Shown: one piece after another, positions 36,777-48,730 of the stretch
Numbering within the stretch: the stretch's first letter is position 1
Layout of the letters: each line of letters opens with the position of its first letter
Origin: Scylla paramamosain
Taxonomy: Eukaryota; Arthropoda; Malacostraca; Decapoda; Portunidae
Reading direction: 5' to 3'
Assembly (NCBI RefSeq): GCF_035594125.1
Contig: NW_026973704.1
Span: forward strand, 402,501 to 466,500
DNA: 64,000 bases
Made by a program: the position numbers and the translations under genes
Notes under the pieces: model-generated
What the model was told of the DNA's origin: nothing
Databases searched by the model: none
Seen by the model: the letters and a program-made list of their open reading frames with translations, nothing else

Positions 36777-37112
36777 TGTTTTATTTATTTATTTATTTTT
36801 TTTTTCATTCTTATAATTCCAGCATCTTTTCATCTTTAGATATATAGATATTTTTTTTTACTGCACCAAGAAAAATATATACAGTATATATACATTATAG
36901 GTTGTGGTCCATCAAAAAACACATTAAAAAGGTCTTGACCAGTTCTTATGCTTTTATAAATATAACATCATACAGAGTTTCTTTTGACAGATTTACTATA
37001 TTATGTATATTATGGTTCTCTGTAATAATAAAATGCATTGTTTATTATTTCTTATTCTGTTTAGAGTTGTGTAGTTTTTTAATATTTGACTCACTGTGTC
37101 CTCCCCATCCAG
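36061..37112. other. Intron 3 remainder
   Basis: AT-rich intron sequence with a short (AC)n near 36745-36776 and (TTTA)n. Apart from the LINE tail at 36610-36690 nothing is recognised. Acceptor CCATCCAG ends at 37112. Confidence 0.6.
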
Positions 37113-37238
37113 GCTTCCTGACAGCACTGAATTGCTGGAATGTACGAGTCACCACCAAGCTGCAGGATTTCTTCATGGTGACCAAGATTGGTGCATTGCT
37201 CATTGTCATCATTGCTGGCATCGTCCACCTTTGCATGG
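37113..37238 (+). CDS. SLC7 transporter exon 4
   Basis: Encodes FLTALNCWNVRVTTKLQDFF and MVTKIGALLIVIIAGIVHLC: the end of one helix, the VRVTTKLQD loop typical of LAT/y+LAT, and TM5. Donor GTGAGT at 37239, phase 1. Confidence 0.9.
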
Positions 37239-37796
37239 GTGAGTGTTTGAACAAGTGAGCCAGTGAGTGAGTGAGTGAGTGAGTGTGCGTGCGTGCCTTT
37301 AGCAGCGTTGCCCTTCACTGCAATGCCATCAGCCAGTCAGTCAGTCAGGTGTCAGTCTACATTATATTAATTTTGGGGAGTCTTGTATCTCATAGCTATT
37401 AAGTATATTTAAAAGACTGATGTTTACTTTATTTTTTGTAGGGATAGAACAAAATCATATGTGTCTGAGACCTCACATAGCAAGTTTGATTGATCCTGTT
37501 GTGAAATCTTGTTAATTGTAGTAGCACACCAATCTAATCATTCTTTAGTGCCTTCAGTTATATGTGTTCATGTTTCCTATGGCTTTCTATTTTAACCCTT
37601 GTTTAAGTCTTGTTAGTAAGCCATTTTTATGCATAGAACTTTGTTATATTGTGCTTTTGTTGATTCTTTACAGTCAAGATGTGAAAAATCCAAGTTCCAG
37701 AACACATTAAAAATTCTTAATAGTCTTTCTGAAGTACACACAAAAAAAAAAAAAAAAAAAATCTACATCATAATAATCTTCAGCTCCACTTTTCAG

Positions 37797-37941
37797 GCAA
37801 CACTGGGAACCTCCACAACTCCTTCCAGGGCACCAGCACTGAGCCAGGCGAGATAGCTGTCTCCTTCTACTCAGGCATATTTTCCTATGCTGGATGGAAC
37901 TACCTCAACTTCATGATGGAGGAGCTGAAGAACCCATTTGT
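37797..37941 (+). CDS. SLC7 transporter exon 5
   Basis: Encodes NTGNLHNSFQGTSTEPGEIA and then VSFYSGIFSYAGWNYLNFMM. The segment IFSYAGWNYLNF is the unwound TM6, whose Phe gates the substrate site in human LAT1. Ends EELKNPFV. Phase 1 in, phase 2 out. Confidence 0.92.
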
Positions 37942-38728
37942 GTGAGTACCGTCTCTCCCTCACTTGGCACCACACTGCCACTCACACCAGCTGGTTTGTA
38001 GGCCTTGGCTCAAGCTTTACTGTGACAAGACACAAACACAAGGCAAAGCAGGACTGACTGAGGTGCTTCCCTTATGGTCCAAGCAGTAAAAACTTGTCCT
38101 TTTGGGTTGTCAGATTGAGGTTCAAGCTCTAGTCAGATTTACCTCGCTCATTTATGATAGATTAATTTCTTGCTGTTTTGTAATGGAGAGCATACTTCTT
38201 TGTAGAGTTATGACAGAATGGTCTATCTTTTTAAGCATATACCTTTGCTTTTTATCTGTTATCTATAAATCTTGATATGTGAATCATCTTTTTCCATTTT
38301 GGACTTGTATATTTTGCAAATGATCTATATGTCTTTGTACCAAATTAACATGCCACCTAAAGGTATCATGAATGCAAATTACCTTTGTTTTTGTATTATT
38401 TTGATTTCATTGTTGGAGTGACAAATATTGTTTCATTGGTTACAGTGTTTTCCTCATAAAGTATTTTTGTTCCTTCCTTGGATTCTGTATAACTATTTTT
38501 GTATAAATTTATGTGAAGGAAATAGTAATATCTTGTTCACATTATAGGTTTTCTATATATTACATCTTCACAAGAAATAATTAAGAACAGCTTCACTAGA
38601 ATATGAGCAACATTGTGAAGGTTGTGTCCTGTTAGTACATAATTAATTTTGAGAAATACAAGGAACTCAATGATCCAATATCACCACCAGTCACCACCAG
38701 TCCTGTTAACATCACACCCTGCCCACAG

Positions 38729-38850
38729 TAACCTGCCCCGGGCCATCTACATCTCCCTGCCACTGGTGACACTGGTCTACGTGATGGCCAATGTTGCCTA
38801 CCTGGCTGTGCTCTCCCCTCGACATGCTGGCCTCTGATGCCATTGCTGTT
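38729..38850 (+). CDS. SLC7 transporter exon 6 with +1 frameshift
   Basis: Encodes [20 protein letters not shown], then [10 protein letters not shown] in one frame and MLASDAIAV in the next. The 122-nt exon is one base longer than its flanking phases allow. The extra base lies in CTCTCCCCTCGACATG near 38815-38823. Read without correction it stops at TGA 38834-38836. Donor GTGAGT at 38851. Confidence 0.88.
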
Positions 38851-39310
38851 GTGAGTACACCATTGACAGCTTCCATGAGTAATTTGCATTGTGTTGTTGA
38901 TGGCACCATGTGACTGTTGTGGCACAAGTGATAGATAAGTTAGTCAGATCATTCAGTAATTACTTTTATAGAGAACGTAATTATAGCAGACATTGCTCGG
39001 ACTTTTCTAGTGTTTTGAGTCCATTCTTTAAACTTTACAATTATATGTAATAGCTTAGATATTTTGGTTCTCCTATTAGCATACCACAGTGTATTTATGT
39101 TAGAGGAAAAGACAATAATCAGGAATTATCATTAATATTAAGTTTGGCTTATCTAGCACCTGCAGACTTCAAGCATTATATAATATGAAAATTACTTACC
39201 TTTCTAAATTTTCTCCCCATTGTTTTTTGATAATTTTATCACACACTATCCAAGCTAATGGTCAGTGTTACAGAACATAACCTTAGTTGTTGTTGTTGCC
39301 TTGATGACAG

Positions 39311-39414
39311 ACCTTTGCTGACCGTCTAATGGGCAGCGGCAGCTGGGTGATGCCCTTGCTGGTGGCCCTCTCAGCCTTTGGTGGTCTCTCAGTGCACATC
39401 ATGACTTCCTCCAG
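39311..39414 (+). CDS. SLC7 transporter exon 7
   Basis: Encodes TFADRLMGSGSWVMPLLVAL and SAFGGLSVHIMTSS, ending in AG of the Arg codon of MTSSR. This is the TM8 region of the family. Phase 0 in, phase 2 out. Confidence 0.9.
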
Positions 39415-39919
39415 GTGTGTGTTGCTCCCGCTAGCCTTTCGGATCTATTTTCATTTGTTCACCACCTATTTTGTTTGTTGATGTAATATATATATATATA
39501 ATTTTCCCAGCTGATTCATTACTCTTCCTGACCACCTGCTCTTAGATAGGGAAAACTAGCTAAATCTCACTACATCCACACATCTCAGGCTATCTATCTC
39601 TATACCAGGCTTGTTTTATCCTTCAGGGTAGATAGGCAAGGCAAGGCATCAACATCAGGGTCTGGAGAAAATTTAACTGCTCTTCCTCTCATACACTTGA
39701 CTCATCATAACCACAAATGCATACTACTTCACTTCAGGATTGTCTAGCTCTTTTTGACTAAGGAATTTAGGCTTTCTTAATTCAAAACACAATTAAGAAA
39801 ACTAAGAGAACTTGTAAAAGAAGCCATCAGGCCTACATGTGGCAGTCCATGCATGGAACATACTGACACATCTATTTCTATCTTTCATTGTCATCCATCA
39901 ATTATAAGAAACATAAGAA

Positions 39920-40077
<158 letters not shown>

Positions 40078-40410
40078 CCTAGACTCACATCTGGTGTTAT
40101 ACTCCTGCTTTCAGGTTTTCTGTCATATATGAATAGCTGTAGTGTTTGGTGAAAATACCACTATGCTATATTAAGAGATTTCCTGCTTCAGTTATAACCA
40201 CTAATGATGATGGAGTTCAATTCTAAAGTTATCTTATTTATTTTAACAGAAAATCCACTTTATTCAAGAATTTAGATATACTTGATTGCAAGATTTCCAT
40301 GAGCTCCACAATCCATTCCTTTCATACACTCCCTCTACTCTCTGTCAGATTTAGAGCACAAGTTATGACTGGTAGTAATGCCCCACTCACCAGCTTAATG
40401 ATGTTGACAG

Positions 40411-40507
40411 GCTGTGCTTCGTGGGTGCAAGACAAGGCCACTTCCCAGACAACCTTGCTCTTATCAACTGCAAATGCAACACTCCAATGTCTTCTCTCAT
40501 CTTCCTG
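40411..40507 (+). CDS. SLC7 transporter exon 8
   Basis: Completes the Arg codon and encodes LCFVGARQGHFPDNLALINC and KCNTPMSSLIFL. The block R-x-x-FVGAR-GH-P is a family hallmark between TM8 and TM9. Phase 2 in, phase 0 out. Confidence 0.9.
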
Positions 40508-41016
40508 GTAAGACATTGTGCAATGCTATGTGTGTGTGTGTGTGTTTATAGGTTTTTTTTATTATTGTCATTAACAGATTCATTGCTGTGGCTTTTATGT
40601 ATTTTAAAACAGTATGTGTGACACATTTCATAATTTTTGTGAATAGTAGCTTTTGTTCAATTAGTACTCTACATGTTGCAGTTGTGTTCTTTTGAAGTTG
40701 GACAAAAACAACATAATTTTTTGTGTTATTTTCAATGTTTTTTTTTGTCAGTAAAATACTACTACCACTACTACTGTGTGTGTGTGTGTGTGTGTGTGTG
40801 AGCATGCATCATGGTCCATATGGTGTCCCCTCAGGATGTGCAGTGTGAGCTAATATTTTGACAGATGGAAAGAAGTATGGAAGTGAATGTACTTATGTGT
40901 ACATTATTGCTTACCTACACAAACATTTTTAGTTCTTAACTTCATCAGTCTCTAGTTTCCAAGTTTATGTATTTGTATGAAAAGTGATTGATGAGTTTTC
41001 CTAGAGTTATTAATAG

Positions 41017-41066
<50 letters not shown>

Positions 41067-41426
41067 TATATTATTCAGTCAGACAGAACACATCGTCACA
41101 AATGAAGAAAATAGATTTAGGTTGGAATGTTTAGTTAGCTTGGTGCGTCTAAAAGTGAATATTTGTCTAAATGCAGTTTGTCTATTATTTTCTTGAAATC
41201 ACCTGTATCAGAACAAAAGCATGTGGGACTAGTTCAAAGTACCTGGTGCCACAGCCCCACATGATGAGATCTGGCACAACTGCCTGTAATGTCCCTTCCT
41301 GCTCTCCTTCACTTAGTCATTAACAGTTTGTCTTACCGAATGAGAGGTTGACAAGGCATTCCATTTTAACCACAGCTTGGAATATTCACAAAGACTCACC
41401 TCCACCTCCTCTCCTTCCTCTTCCAG

Positions 41427-41576
41427 GGCCTGTTGTCACTGGTCTACCTCTCCACCATGGACATCTACCGCCTCATTGACTACACCAGCTTTGTAGAGAG
41501 TTCATTCATCCTGTGCAGTATCGCCAGTCTGCTGTACATGCGCTGGAAATACCCTGACATGGAGCGGCCCATCAAG
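41427..41576 (+). CDS. SLC7 transporter exon 9
   Basis: Encodes GLLSLVYLSTMDIYRLIDYT, SFVESSFILCSIASLLYMRW and KYPDMERPIK: TM9-TM10 and the conserved P-x-x-ERPIK loop. Exactly 50 codons, phase 0 on both sides. Confidence 0.92.
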
Positions 41577-41692
41577 GTGAGCACCAGACAGCAGTGGTGG
41601 CTGTGATTATGATTTGCCTGTGGTTTTATTTTTATTTATTTATATATATTTTTTTTTATTCATTTATTGTTATTTGTTTATTTATTTATTTG

Positions 41693-41693
<1 letters not shown>

Positions 41694-41744
<51 letters not shown>
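41694..41744. repeat. (GT)n microsatellite in intron 9
   Basis: Uninterrupted GT run. Confidence 0.95.
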
Positions 41745-41749
<5 letters not shown>

Positions 41750-42531
41750 CACAACTCAATATGGGAATGGGATTATGATGATGATTCAGCCTTAGAAAAT
41801 GGAGCAATGGAAGAAGATGAAATAACAGGATAAGAAAAAAAAAGACTGAAAGAGGAGAAGCAGGAGAAAAATAGGGTTAGCAGGAGAAGGAGAATAGGAT
41901 GTTACTTGGGAACAACAGCAATTGATCTGAAAGGAGAGGTGAAAACCCCACACTGGTGGATTACCAGTTTCAGGAATCATGGCCTGCTGTGTGAGAGTGC
42001 TGGCCCAGGGAGTCAATCCCCAACAACTTGGTCTCATGGCTGCCTTTACAAGAAAACCTGTTTCATTAAGTCTGTTCACTGAAAGCTGAACTAGGCAAGC
42101 TGTGTCACCCTAGATGAATTAGTGAGAAATAAAGAAAATGTATCAATAAATGCATCGCCAACATGAGTTAGGCACCACTGCTGCCACACAACCACCACAT
42201 CAATACATAGTAGCTCCTCAGAGCTTATTTATAGTTGAAATGTATAATTATCATGATGATCTGTTGAACAAGAGACAAACCACTTCACTCCAAGAAGGCT
42301 GCTGTGTGCACTGGTGAGGTACACATTACCTCATCTGTTGCAAAAACTTTTGTTGTGACCATTTTTTGTAGGAGTTATTAGGAACACCTGTTATAGATAC
42401 ATAATGTGGTAGTAGCTGAAAGAGGACATAGTTGTCACAGAAATTATACTAAATATATAGACAAATGGCATGCTGATAATTAGAACAGGACACAGATGCC
42501 ACAAGACTACAATGCCTCCCTTTCTGTGCAG

Positions 42532-42709
42532 GTGAACATCATCATTCCCATCGCCTTCCTGCTGGTGTGTGGCTTCCTGGTGTTTCTGCCGCTGTAAGTG
42601 CGGCCATATGAGGTGGGCATGGGCCTGCTCATCACTGGCTCTGGGGTGCCTGCCTACTTCCTCTTTGTGTACTGGCAGAACAAGCCAAAAATTGTCAGAA
42701 CAGCACTTG
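42532..42709 (+). CDS. SLC7 transporter exon 10 with in-frame stop
   Basis: Encodes VNIIIPIAFLLVCGFLVFLP and, after an in-frame TAA at 42595-42597 (residue about 446), VRPYEVGMGLLITGSGVPAY with FLFVYWQNKPK. The frame is intact on both sides of the stop, so the stop replaces one residue. The bases around it (GTAAGT, 42594-42599) also match a consensus donor. Donor GTGAGT at 42710 ends the full exon. Confidence 0.88.
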
Positions 42710-43228
42710 GTGAGTGGTCTGTTTATGGTTGTCCTTTTGTTCAAGGGATGTTAGGCCAGTGTGCCACAAAATAGTAGCAAGACAATACTGAGTGGTATGA
42801 ATGAGCCCTTACTTGTGGAGGGGCACTGAAAGACTAGGGCTTTCTTTTCCATCTTTCTTGAATATTTCTTGATAATGTGAGTAATATTCACTGTTTGCCA
42901 TATTTTCCCTGGCAAGAAAATAAATGATGAACAGTATGGTTTACCACCTTCTTACATTAAACTATTTCAGTGCCATCTATTCACTCACCAACAGCTGAAG
43001 CAAGGAATATACATCCATACTTTAATTCATATAATAATGTAATAACATTCTCAGTATTTGTTTACATCTTAGCCTCAAGCTTTATAAATTTATGTGCATC
43101 TATCTCTATACTAAGCAGACATTCTCACAAAAAGTACAGAGAATTAAACTATCCATTTCCTCACACAGCATCACCTGACCTGGTGTCCACACATCCAAAA
43201 CTGACATTGTCCTGTGTCCTTCCAACAG

Positions 43229-43281
43229 ATCAACTCACTGTTTGGACACAGTTGCTCTTCGTATCTCTGAAAACTGAGTGA
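43229..43281 (+). CDS. SLC7 transporter exon 11 (terminal)
   Basis: Acceptor TCCAACAG. Encodes DQLTVWTQLLFVSLKTE and TGA at 43279-43281, a short cytosolic C-terminal tail of the size seen in LAT/y+LAT proteins. Phase 1 agrees with exon 10. A 3' UTR with a (GT)n at 43374-43429 follows. Confidence 0.75.
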
Positions 43282-43372
43282 GGAGTGACTGACTGCACCT
43301 CCTCTACCATTACTACCATCACTGCTGCTGCTACTGCTGCTGCTGCCCTACCACAGCTGCCAAGAAATGCAC

Positions 43373-43373
<1 letters not shown>

Positions 43374-43429
<56 letters not shown>
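43374..43429. repeat. (GT)n microsatellite in the presumed 3' UTR
   Basis: Uninterrupted GT run. Confidence 0.95.
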
Positions 43430-43569
43430 ATTATATCATACAGCCTTCACATATTTTATCCACTCGGTTATGGTTCTGTGCATCATGGCAAATCACACTG
43501 CTGGTAGACAATGGATATCTGAAATGTTCCCTACTTTAATTCCCTCTGAACAGTAATACCAAAAAAAAA

Positions 43570-43595
43570 AATAAATAAATAAATAAATAAATAAA
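43570..43595 (+). terminator. Candidate poly(A) signals of the transporter gene
   Basis: Overlapping AATAAA hexamers in an (AAAT)n tract about 290 bp after the stop codon. It is the first such signal downstream, but its simple-repeat nature makes the assignment tentative. Confidence 0.4.
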
Positions 43596-43704
43596 ACAAG
43601 AGAAGGTTCTCAGGGGCAGAATGGTGAACAAATGGCAATCGTTGACACAAAGCAGACTTCACTCGTCAGTTTAGACATTAGCCACCTCACCTGTTGCTGT
43701 AAGC

Positions 43705-43903
43705 CAGTGGTTCTCAACCTGGGCGCCTTGCCAAGAATTTAGGGGGGCCATGGCGGGCTGTTTCAAGTTATACATTTCTAAATAATGTTAATAATCTAAA
43801 TAAGGAAAAAAAAAAACTTGCATCACTGCCCCGGAAGAAGAAAATTTAGTGTCAATACAAGACAGTAATGGCTGTACACTTTGTAATGAAGCAGTGTTCT
43901 CAT

Positions 43904-43944
<41 letters not shown>

Positions 43945-44023
43945 TCGTGTTTTTTTTTTTGTCGTGGTGGGTTTTTTTTTGTCGGTTTTTTTTTTTTTTG
44001 TCGTGGTGGGTTTTTTTTTGGTC

Positions 44024-44065
<42 letters not shown>

Positions 44066-44159
44066 TCGTGGTGGGATTCTGGATAAAAATGAAGGGAAGC
44101 CACACGAATGTTGAGAATCCATGAAGGGGGAATGGAGAGAAAAAGGTTGAGAACCACTG
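43705..44159. mobile_element. hAT-like non-autonomous element filled with poly(T)
   Basis: Perfect 16-bp terminal inverted repeats: CAGTGGTTCTCAACCT at 43705-43720 and AGGTTGAGAACCACTG at 44144-44159. CAGTGGTTCTCAACC termini are typical of hAT/Charlie-like elements. The flanks share TAAGC, a possible remnant of an 8-bp duplication. The centre (43908-44065) is several T runs of 9 to over 30 separated by GTCGTGGTGGG or GTCGG. No transposase is present, so it would depend on one in trans. Confidence 0.75.
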
Positions 44160-44317
44160 ACTAAGCTAACTACTCCGAGGTATAGAGGAGGTATAGAAGG
44201 AGGGAAAAGTTGGTGGCCCATCCACAATGGTGTGTCTGTTCAGTAGTGAAGGTTGTTTGTACAAGTCATCGCTTCGTTATGCCCGTTTTCTCTCTTCCTC
44301 AGCCTGCTGGTGCCGCG

Positions 44318-44935
44318 TTTTTTTTTTTTTTTTTTTATGTAGGAAGGACACTGGCCAAGGGCAACAAAAATCCAATAAAAAAAAATATGCCCACTGAAAT
44401 GCCAGTCCCACAAAAGTGTCAAAGCAGTGGTCAAAAATTGATGAATAAGTGTCTTGAAACCTCCCTCTTGAAAAAATTCAAGTCATAGGAAGGTGGAAAT
44501 ACAGAAGCAGGCAGGGAGTTCCAGAGTTTACCAGAGAAAGGGATGAATGATTGAGAATTCTGGTTAACTCTTGCGTTAGAGAGGTGGACAGAATAGGGGT
44601 GAGAGAAAGAAGAAAGTCTTGTGCAGCGAGGCCGTGGAAGGAGGGGAGGCATGTAGTTAGCAAGATCAGAAGAGCAGTTAGCATGAAAATAGCGGTAGAA
44701 GACAGCTAGATATGCAACTTTGCGGCGGTGAGAGAGAAGCTGAAGACAGTTAGAGGAGAGGAGTTGATGAGACGAAAAGCTTTTGATTCCACCCTGTCTA
44801 GAAGAGCAGTATGAGTGGAACCCCCCCAGACATGTGAAGCATACTCCATACATGGACGGATAAGGCCCTTGTACAGAGTTAGCAGCTGGGGGGGGATGAG
44901 CAAAACTGGCGGAGACGTCTCAGAACGCCTAACTT
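44318..44935 (-). mobile_element. LINE family 1, 5'-truncated copy
   Basis: Poly(T) at 44318-44336 is the tail. The sequence matches the last 600 bp of family 1, including LRPRCTRLSSFSH-like and KLWNSLPASVFPPSYDLN codons, with a few indels. It stops at AACGCCTAACTT (44935), where LINE family 5 begins. Confidence 0.85.
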
Positions 44936-46140
44936 GAAGAGAATGGAGTGTTTACACAGGAATACACAGGAAATACGAGTGACAGGAGGCCTTGCGACGT
45001 CTTTCTAAAATTTCAATAAGTACCGAGGTAAGACTGATGGGTGAGTAGTTGCCAGCTTCGCTTTTATTACCTTTCTTGAATATCGTTGTGACATTTGCAC
45101 ATTTCCAATGACTCGGTACTGTTCCTTCACGTAACGATCTACTGAAGAGTAATTTCAGGGGTAACGTAAGTTCATCTTGACATTGTCGCAATAGTCTTGT
45201 TGATATTTTATCAGCGCCTGTGCTTTTATTGGGATCTAGGCTTCGTAGGTGTTTGGTTACATCGTCTTCGCTAATTACACCTATTCTTAGCCTTTCAATG
45301 TCAGATTTTTTGAACATATTGATCGCGGTCGGTAATGTCGAGATATCTTCGGTGATAAACACGCTATGGAAGAAATTATTAAGAATCGCAGCCATGTTAT
45401 TGTTGTCACTAACAAGCATGTTATTAGTATCTTTAGTCGGTGCAATTTTTCCTTTAACAGTTTTTTACTACGTATTTATTGAAAGAGTTTTTTTAGGGTT
45501 AGTTTTGGCTTTTTTGATACATTTATTTGAAGGTGACGTTTTTATTTTGTGATGTCCCTCTCACAACATCGTTTGGTTGTTACATGAAGTATATGGTCGT
45601 CATCTGATTTCCATTGTTTACAATTGACATATAAGCTCGTTTTTCTGGCGAGGATGTGTTCTGTGTCTTTCCTCATCCACTGAGGAGTTGTAGTGTTACT
45701 TATCCGTTTTCTTATTTGAGGGATCCATTTACTTGCAGCTTCAAGAAGAATGCTTGTCAAACTTGCGCACATCTGCTCCGTGTTTTTATTTGCAAACACG
45801 GATCGCCAATTGTTTCTTGTAATTCTGATTTAAGGGCCAGTATGTTACCTTTTTTTTTTTATATAACTGGCGACAAGAAGTGCATTTTCTTTGGTATCAA
45901 CCTCGCAATTTATTTCACATCGTACAATTTTATGCTCGCTGTTAGCCAGGACCTCGCCAACCTCACCAGCATTTATTGACTCGGCGTCTGATGCCAAGAC
46001 AATATCCTGTGTATTGTTATCTAGGGTGGGTTTTCTTACGAAGTGAGAAAGATGTAGCTTGTTCACTATTTTGAGTAGCCGGGATGCCTCATTGTCACAT
46101 GCGCAATTTTCCCAGTCAGTATGTGCTAAATTAAAATATT
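44936..46140 (-). mobile_element. LINE family 5 (CR1-like) fragment
   Basis: Minus strand. From about 46066 downward it has the end of an endonuclease-type domain, a linker (TTTPQWMRKDTEHILARKTS), and the RT start (LRSLDPNKSTGADKISTRLL, VPSHWKCANVTTIFKKGNKS, YSPISLTSV). Several frameshifts and stops lie near 45470-45545 and 45800-45845. The RT catalytic part is missing because the element is cut at 44935/44936. Confidence 0.75.
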
Positions 46141-46198
46141 CACTTATAATGGATGTTTTTGTTTTTATTATTTTCTAATTCATAATATAACATTACTT

Positions 46199-46202
<4 letters not shown>

Positions 46203-46293
<91 letters not shown>
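46203..46293. repeat. (TC)n microsatellite
   Basis: Uninterrupted TC run. Confidence 0.97.
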
Positions 46294-46295
<2 letters not shown>

Positions 46296-46562
46296 AGAAA
46301 GTAATTGAAATTCAAAATTTTATTTATTTTTTCTTCATTTCCTTAATGAAGTTTGTTATTAATTTTTGTACACGTCATACACACTGCCTGTGTGAAGAGT
46401 GTTTGTTTGTTTGTTTTGTCTGTTTGTTTGTCTGTAGTGTCACAAGTGTTTATTATTTATTTATTTATTTATTAATTAATTAATTTATTTTTTATCATTT
46501 TTTTTTTTTTTGTGTGTGTGTGTAGGACGAAGAATGTCCGGAAGAAAACCAAAGAAACCCAT

Positions 46563-46601
<39 letters not shown>

Positions 46602-46971
46602 AAAGGAAAGAAAAGAAAACGATAAACAGAGCGCCATGCAGGAGGAGGAGGAGGAGGAGGAGGGTGATGTGTTGAAATCTTGTAACAGCTGCAGCTTTAC
46701 GAGCAGTGCTCAGTGCGTCTTTCAAATGACATAAGAAAGTTTAAGGGAATTTTAACATCATTTCACCTTGATGTGGAAAAGTGTGTATTTCATCTCCCGC
46801 AATTATACGATACATGTTACAAAAAAGTATCGAGCCTTGCTGGACTTTTTGTCCTAGAGGACTTGTACTGCTGGATTTGTTATCATGTATGAGTTATGTG
46901 TTATATAAACTGAAATAATGATAACTATTTTAAAGATTACGAATTTCATGTTACGATAAATAAATAAATAA

Positions 46972-47002
<31 letters not shown>

Positions 47003-47020
47003 CGATGTTTACGATCCGTG

Positions 47021-47370
47021 TCACGAAGATAACGATGCGATTCCACGATAACGATGCAATTTCATTTTCCACGATAACGATGCGATTCCATTTTCCACGA
47101 TAACGATGCGATTTCATTTTCCACGATAACGATGCGATTTCATTTTCCACGATAACGATACGAATTTTCACGATAACGATGCGATCTCATTTTCCACGAT
47201 AACGATACGAATTTCCACGATAACGATGCGATTTTATTTTCCACGATAACGATGCGATTTCATTTTCCACGATAACGATGCGATTCCACGATAACGATAC
47301 GAATTTCCACGATAACGATGCGATTCCATTTTCTACGATAATGATACGAGTTTCCACGATAACGATGCGG
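47021..47370. repeat. Minisatellite, 26-bp unit
   Basis: Unit CGATAACGATGCGATTTCAT plus TTTCCA, with shortened variants such as CGATAACGATACGAATTTCC. About 14 units. The minus-strand SLSWKMKSHRYRG-type frames are repeat translations. Confidence 0.85.
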
Positions 47371-47935
47371 GCGATGGCGATAGCTAAACGATAGCTATGT
47401 CTGCTCCCAGCCCCGTGGGTGTGAGGGCAGTGACGATGCAACCTTGCCGCGCCCCACACGGGTCGCCATGAGCGGTGACCCACCACACACCACTCCCCAA
47501 CCACTGTCATGAAGTGAGCCCTTTTCTCCCCTAAAGGACCCCTCGTACTGCCAGTGTCTGGTGCATGGTGCACGGCGTGCCCTCGTTCATGGCGAGTTGT
47601 TCAGCCCGGCGTCATCATTCACCAGACTCTATGGAAGGAGCCCTTATCTCCCCATTAGGACCCCCCCCCCCCTCCGGGCAACATCTAGTGAATGGTAGAC
47701 CCCTTGCCTAGTGTGAGGCGCTGCAAGTGGACGACTACTATTGAAGCTTGAGGCCGCAAAGGAAAAGAAGGACCTGCTGCCAGGCCTCTGCCTTGAGTCC
47801 CAGGCCGGACCCGACAGCCACCTTCTCCCCCCGTGCGGCGCCCTAGGCCATCACGGCCCTCGACAAATTTTGGCCGAAAGCTCTCAATCATCATTTAAAT
47901 TTTGATCCGAATATAAAATCGTCGATTGCAAGTGA
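47371..47935. other. GC-rich stretch with a diverged duplication
   Basis: GAGCCCTTTTCTCCCCTAAA (about 47516) and GAGCCCTTATCTCCCCATTA (about 47638) mark two copies of a unit of about 122 bp. Open frames are present but show no family I recognise. No gene is called. Confidence 0.45.
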
Positions 47936-48084
47936 AAAATGGCTTTGGTTTAAGAGTGTGCAAGAGTCAGGTGATCAGTGAAACAAGGTGAGGCAGCTTT
48001 GCTCCTCAGTATTTGAGTGTACCTTGCATGTTTGCTGCCCGTGAATATGCTCATGTACGTGTATGACTGGATAAAGGCAGTAAT

Positions 48085-48165
48085 CCAATGGTAGCTGCCT
48101 AATGGGGAACTGTACAAGATTAGATCAATTTCTGGATAGCGAGGATAAGTGGACACAGGTTTGCA
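48085..48165 (+). pseudogene. LINE 3' tail scrap
   Basis: A short GNCTRLDQFLDSEDKWTQV-like stretch resembles the C-terminal tail of CR1-like LINE ORFs. Degenerate. Confidence 0.35.
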
Positions 48166-48424
48166 TGTGTTGTACAACACCTGCCACCTGTACACCTACT
48201 GTTTTTTTTTTTTTCATGTTCTTATGCTCTTAAAAAAAATATATATATTAATTTCTTGATGTTTCTGATCACGACGTCGTGTAAATAGGAATGTTTGAAA
48301 TATAAGGACAAAAATAAAGGGATGAAGCAGCAAAGATGAAAGCTGTGAAGAGGTGAAGGGTTAAGGGGTTGATGAGTGGGTGAGGGAAGCTCTGTCAGAG
48401 AAAACAATGCATAGAGAGCAGGAA

Positions 48425-48730
48425 TAAAGCAAACCGTGTGGTAGGATTAATTTTGTTGTTAAAGTACAAGTCCAGAACTATTATTAAAGTTGTACATCTA
48501 CACAGATTATGGTGTGCATTTGTGGTCCCCACACTACAGTCCCCTTACTCTCAGTACAAAGGAGAAAGACTGAAAGTATACAGGGATGAGGACCATTCCT
48601 TGCGAAAGAAGACTGAACTTTTGAATTTACATTCCTTACAGAGGCGTAGGTTAAGCAGAGACCTGACAGAGGCCTTTGAGTGGTATGAGGCAGCCTGGTT
48701 GCATGGTGCACACCAGGAAGCATGATATTA
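48425..48730 (+). pseudogene. Degenerate LINE RT C-terminal fragment
   Basis: Plus strand reads NRVVGLILLLKYKSRTIIKV, CAFVVPTLQSPYS and LHSLQRRRLSRDLTEAFEW. This matches, with changes, the NRVLGFIFRSVKNRRPEVI to LVRPHLDYAV to RRLRGDLIETFK order of CR1-like LINEs in this window. Short gaps and a missing palm domain show it is a relic. Confidence 0.55.

Noticed and set aside
43788..44227. Lys-rich and Phe-rich frames around 43.9-44.1 kb
   Set aside because: Translations of the poly(T)/GTCGTGG blocks inside the hAT-like element.
46854..47573. Minus-strand SLSWKMKSHRYRG repeat frames
   Set aside because: Translations of the 26-bp minisatellite that change frame with unit length.
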